Shown piece after piece: positions 6,120-7,798 of a DNA stretch of 7,798 bases. The position numbers were made by a program, and so were the translations under genes. Source of the stretch: Cellvibrionales bacterium UBA1963 (GTDB lineage: Bacteria; Pseudomonadota; Gammaproteobacteria; Pseudomonadales; UBA7434). The stretch is taken from the NCBI GenBank assembly GCA_002336035.1, contig DDED01000097.1:714-8511 (forward strand). The letters are read 5' to 3'. Every line of letters starts with the position of its first letter. The first letter of the stretch is position 1. A model generated the notes under the pieces. That model was not told the origin of the DNA. It ran no database searches and worked only from the letters and a program-made list of their open reading frames with translations.

Positions 6120-7727
6120 CTACTGCTTGCCTGCTTTAATTTTTCTATCATCGGGAAAGAAGAAATTTCTTAAGTCTTTTTCATTTCCTTTACGTAACCA
6201 TGCATCTGGAAATTCAGCTGCTTTTGATCGATCAATTTGACGAAACACTGAGCCAGAGCTGAATTTTTTGGTGTATGGAACAGCATGTTCACCGTTTTTT
6301 CCTAGCCGTCTAAATAACGCTTTTCGTAATTTAACTTTAACCCGTAAGTAATCTGGGTCATCAATTAAGTTATGCATTTCTTTAGGGTCGTTTTTGATAT
6401 CATAGAGTTCGTCTGTATCCCATATGCCATGATATTGAATTAACTTATAATTGTTTGAGCGAACCGCAAAGGTGGTTGGCGTTTGTGGGAAGTTGAACTC
6501 CCAGTAGTATTCATAAAGTAGGATGTCGCGCCAATTCGCTACCTTTTTGCCCTCTGCTAAGGGCAGTAGACTGTCACCTGCAAATTGAGGCGGCATCTCT
6601 TCAATGCCCGCAATGTCGAGAATTGTTGGTGCAATATCGATATTAGCTGCCATTTCCTCGACCACGAGACCTTTCTTTGCACCGGGTATAGACGCAATTA
6701 AGGGAACCCGCATCGACTCCTCATAGGCATTTCGTTTGTCTATTAGACCGTGCTCGCCGAATAAAAATCCATTGTCGCCCATTAAAATAACCGCTGTGTT
6801 TTGATCAAGGTTATTGGCTTCTAACCAGTCGTTGATTCGCCCTAGGCTATCATCGACGGCTGACAATGCACGATGGTATTGACGCTTATATTCTTGCACG
6901 TCGAGTTCACTGTGGTAGGGAAAGTCGACACCGTGCCAGCTATTACGTTGATTCTTCACCCACATCGGTTTGCCTTTGTAATTCTCTTCGGTATCGGCTT
7001 GGCTTTTTGGTACGTGAATATCGGCATCGCTGTATTGGGTTTTATGGCGTTGTGCTGGGTCAAAATTTGCATGCACGGCTTTGTGTGAGAGGTAGATGAA
7101 GAAAGGTTTATCTTTATCGCGTTCTTGCTCTAACCAGTTGAGCGTATAGTCCGTTAACTCGTCGGTGATGTAGCCTTTTTGTTTGACGTGCTTACCATTA
7201 ATATTGAACTGGCTCATCTTGCCATTTCGTTTGCGTGTGGGGTAGTAGTCACCTTGGCCGGGAAAGCTTAGCCAGTAATTAAACCCAGGCTGTGGGTCAT
7301 CATGATGACCGCCCATGTGCCATTTTCCAATAAAAGCAGTCTCATAGCCTGCTTGTTGCAGGTAACTTGGAAAATACACCGTACCAGCTTTTGCAGCCTT
7401 GTTATTATCGACAACCCCATGACTGTGCATGTATTGCCCCGTTAAAATAGAGGCTCGACTGGGTGAGCACAGCGCGGTGGTGACAAACGCATTTTTAAAG
7501 TGCACGCCTTCTTGTGCAAGCTTATCCATGTTGGGTGTGTCAATGATAGGGTTCATAAAACCCAATTCATCAAACCGTTGGTCGTCGGTGAGAATATAGA
7601 TAACGTTGCGTTGACGATCATTGCCCGAATGATCGTTCGCAGTGGCGATGGAGTTAAAACCCAGAATGCAAAAAACTAAAGCAATGATAGCCATCCAATG
7701 TTGATTTATGAATACGAATCCTGGCAT
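6120..7727 (-). CDS. Secreted type I sulfatase (N-acetylglucosamine-6-sulfatase-like, S1 family)
   Basis: This 535-residue enzyme belongs to the formylglycine-dependent sulfatases (COG3119 type) and removes sulfate esters from a glycan. The signal peptide covers residues 1-30 (core MAIIALVFCILGF, ending ATA before NDHS). ATG 7727 is preferred over the internal Met12 because AAGGA lies 6 bases upstream. Key residues are D48 and D49 in LTDDQRF, C87 and R91 in CSPSR (C87 becomes formylglycine), K135 and H137 in GKWH, H215 and H219 in SHKAVH, D318 and N319 in GDNGF, and K331 in LIDKRNAYEESMRVP. HSHGVVDNN (101-109), FGEHGLIDKR and LLYEYYWEFNFPQTPT match the group often annotated as mucin-desulfating or GlcNAc-6-sulfatase. 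Marine members of that group also act on algal glycans, so the annotation does not fix the substrate. The sequence differs widely from the 1422-2864 sulfatase, so this is not a recent duplicate and a different sulfate position is likely. The EF-hand gene follows after 49 bases. The lower-case Lys-rich C-terminus (DDRKIKAGKQ) shows no anchor. Confidence 0.95.
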   Translation of the reverse strand: MPGFVFINQHWMAIIALVFCILGFNSIATANDHSGNDRQRNVIYILTDDQRFDELGFMNPIIDTPNMDKLAQEGVHFKNAFVTTALCSPSRASILTGQYMHSHGVVDNNKAAKAGTVYFPSYLQQAGYETAFIGKWHMGGHHDDPQPGFNYWLSFPGQGDYYPTRKRNGKMSQFNINGKHVKQKGYITDELTDYTLNWLEQERDKDKPFFIYLSHKAVHANFDPAQRHKTQYSDADIHVPKSQADTEENYKGKPMWVKNQRNSWHGVDFPYHSELDVQEYKRQYHRALSAVDDSLGRINDWLEANNLDQNTAVILMGDNGFLFGEHGLIDKRNAYEESMRVPLIASIPGAKKGLVVEEMAANIDIAPTILDIAGIEEMPPQFAGDSLLPLAEGKKVANWRDILLYEYYWEFNFPQTPTTFAVRSNNYKLIQYHGIWDTDELYDIKNDPKEMHNLIDDPDYLRVKVKLRKALFRRLGKNGEHAVPYTKKFSSGSVFRQIDRSKAAEFPDAWLRKGNEKDLRNFFFPDDRKIKAGKQ

Positions 7728-7733
7728 GTTGAG

Positions 7734-7738
7734 TCCTT
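7734..7738 (-). promoter_or_regulatory. Ribosome binding site of the leftward sulfatase gene
   Basis: AAGGA on the minus strand lies 6 bases before ATG 7727. It supports that start over Met12, which would give a shorter but still usable signal peptide. Confidence 0.65.
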
Positions 7739-7770
7739 AGTGATAGAGGGCAGCTTAAAAATGACTGAAA

Positions 7771-7791
7771 ATTATAAGTTGTTGAATTATA
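7771..7791 (-). promoter_or_regulatory. Candidate -10 boxes for the leftward sulfatase/EF-hand operon
   Basis: Two exact TATAAT hexamers occur on the minus strand, at 7776-7771 and 7791-7786, in a very AT-rich stretch. They would place transcription starts roughly 37 or 52 bases before the sulfatase ATG. No convincing -35 box is visible; for both, the expected position falls at or beyond the window edge. AT-rich DNA yields such matches by chance, so this is tentative. Confidence 0.35.
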
Positions 7792-7798
7792 TATATTT

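Noticed and set aside
6866..7099. Two overlapping plus-strand frames of 71-77 codons opposite the leftward sulfatase
   Set aside because: They lie within the conserved sulfatase coding region on the other strand and show no ribosome site or recognisable domain.

Overview
The window reads as a fragment of a marine polysaccharide-utilisation locus, most likely from a Gammaproteobacterium of Alteromonadales type. This assignment is an inference. It rests on moderately AT-rich coding DNA, clear Shine-Dalgarno sites, Sec signal peptides on every complete protein, and the pairing of sulfatases with a GH3 glycosidase that is typical of seaweed-polysaccharide degraders. No rRNA, tRNA, mobile element or CRISPR array was found.

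Layout: two gene groups converge on a long non-coding gap. The rightward group (1-5186) holds the 3' part of a right-handed beta-helix protein cut by the left window edge, a type I sulfatase starting at TTG, and a secreted GH3 beta-glycosidase. Gaps of only 41 and 21 bases suggest one operon whose promoter lies off the left edge. The leftward group (7727-5675) holds a second, clearly different type I sulfatase followed 49 bases later by a small exported protein with four EF-hand loops; its probable promoter sits at the right window edge. The gap at 5187-5674 has no convincing gene but contains several stem-loops, including a perfect 14-bp inverted repeat just beyond the EF-hand stop.

Working model (inference): the beta-helix protein may bind or cleave a sulfated glycan. 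The two sulfatases would remove sulfate esters at different positions, and the GH3 enzyme would release terminal sugars from the desulfated oligosaccharides. The EF-hand protein would bind calcium in the same compartment. Both sulfatases carry the C-x-P-x-R signature and need a formylglycine-generating enzyme, which is not encoded here; nor is any transporter or regulator. The target glycan cannot be named from this window. The most interesting items are the unassigned beta-helix protein, the divergent active-site surroundings of the GH3 enzyme, and the sulfatase/EF-hand pair.
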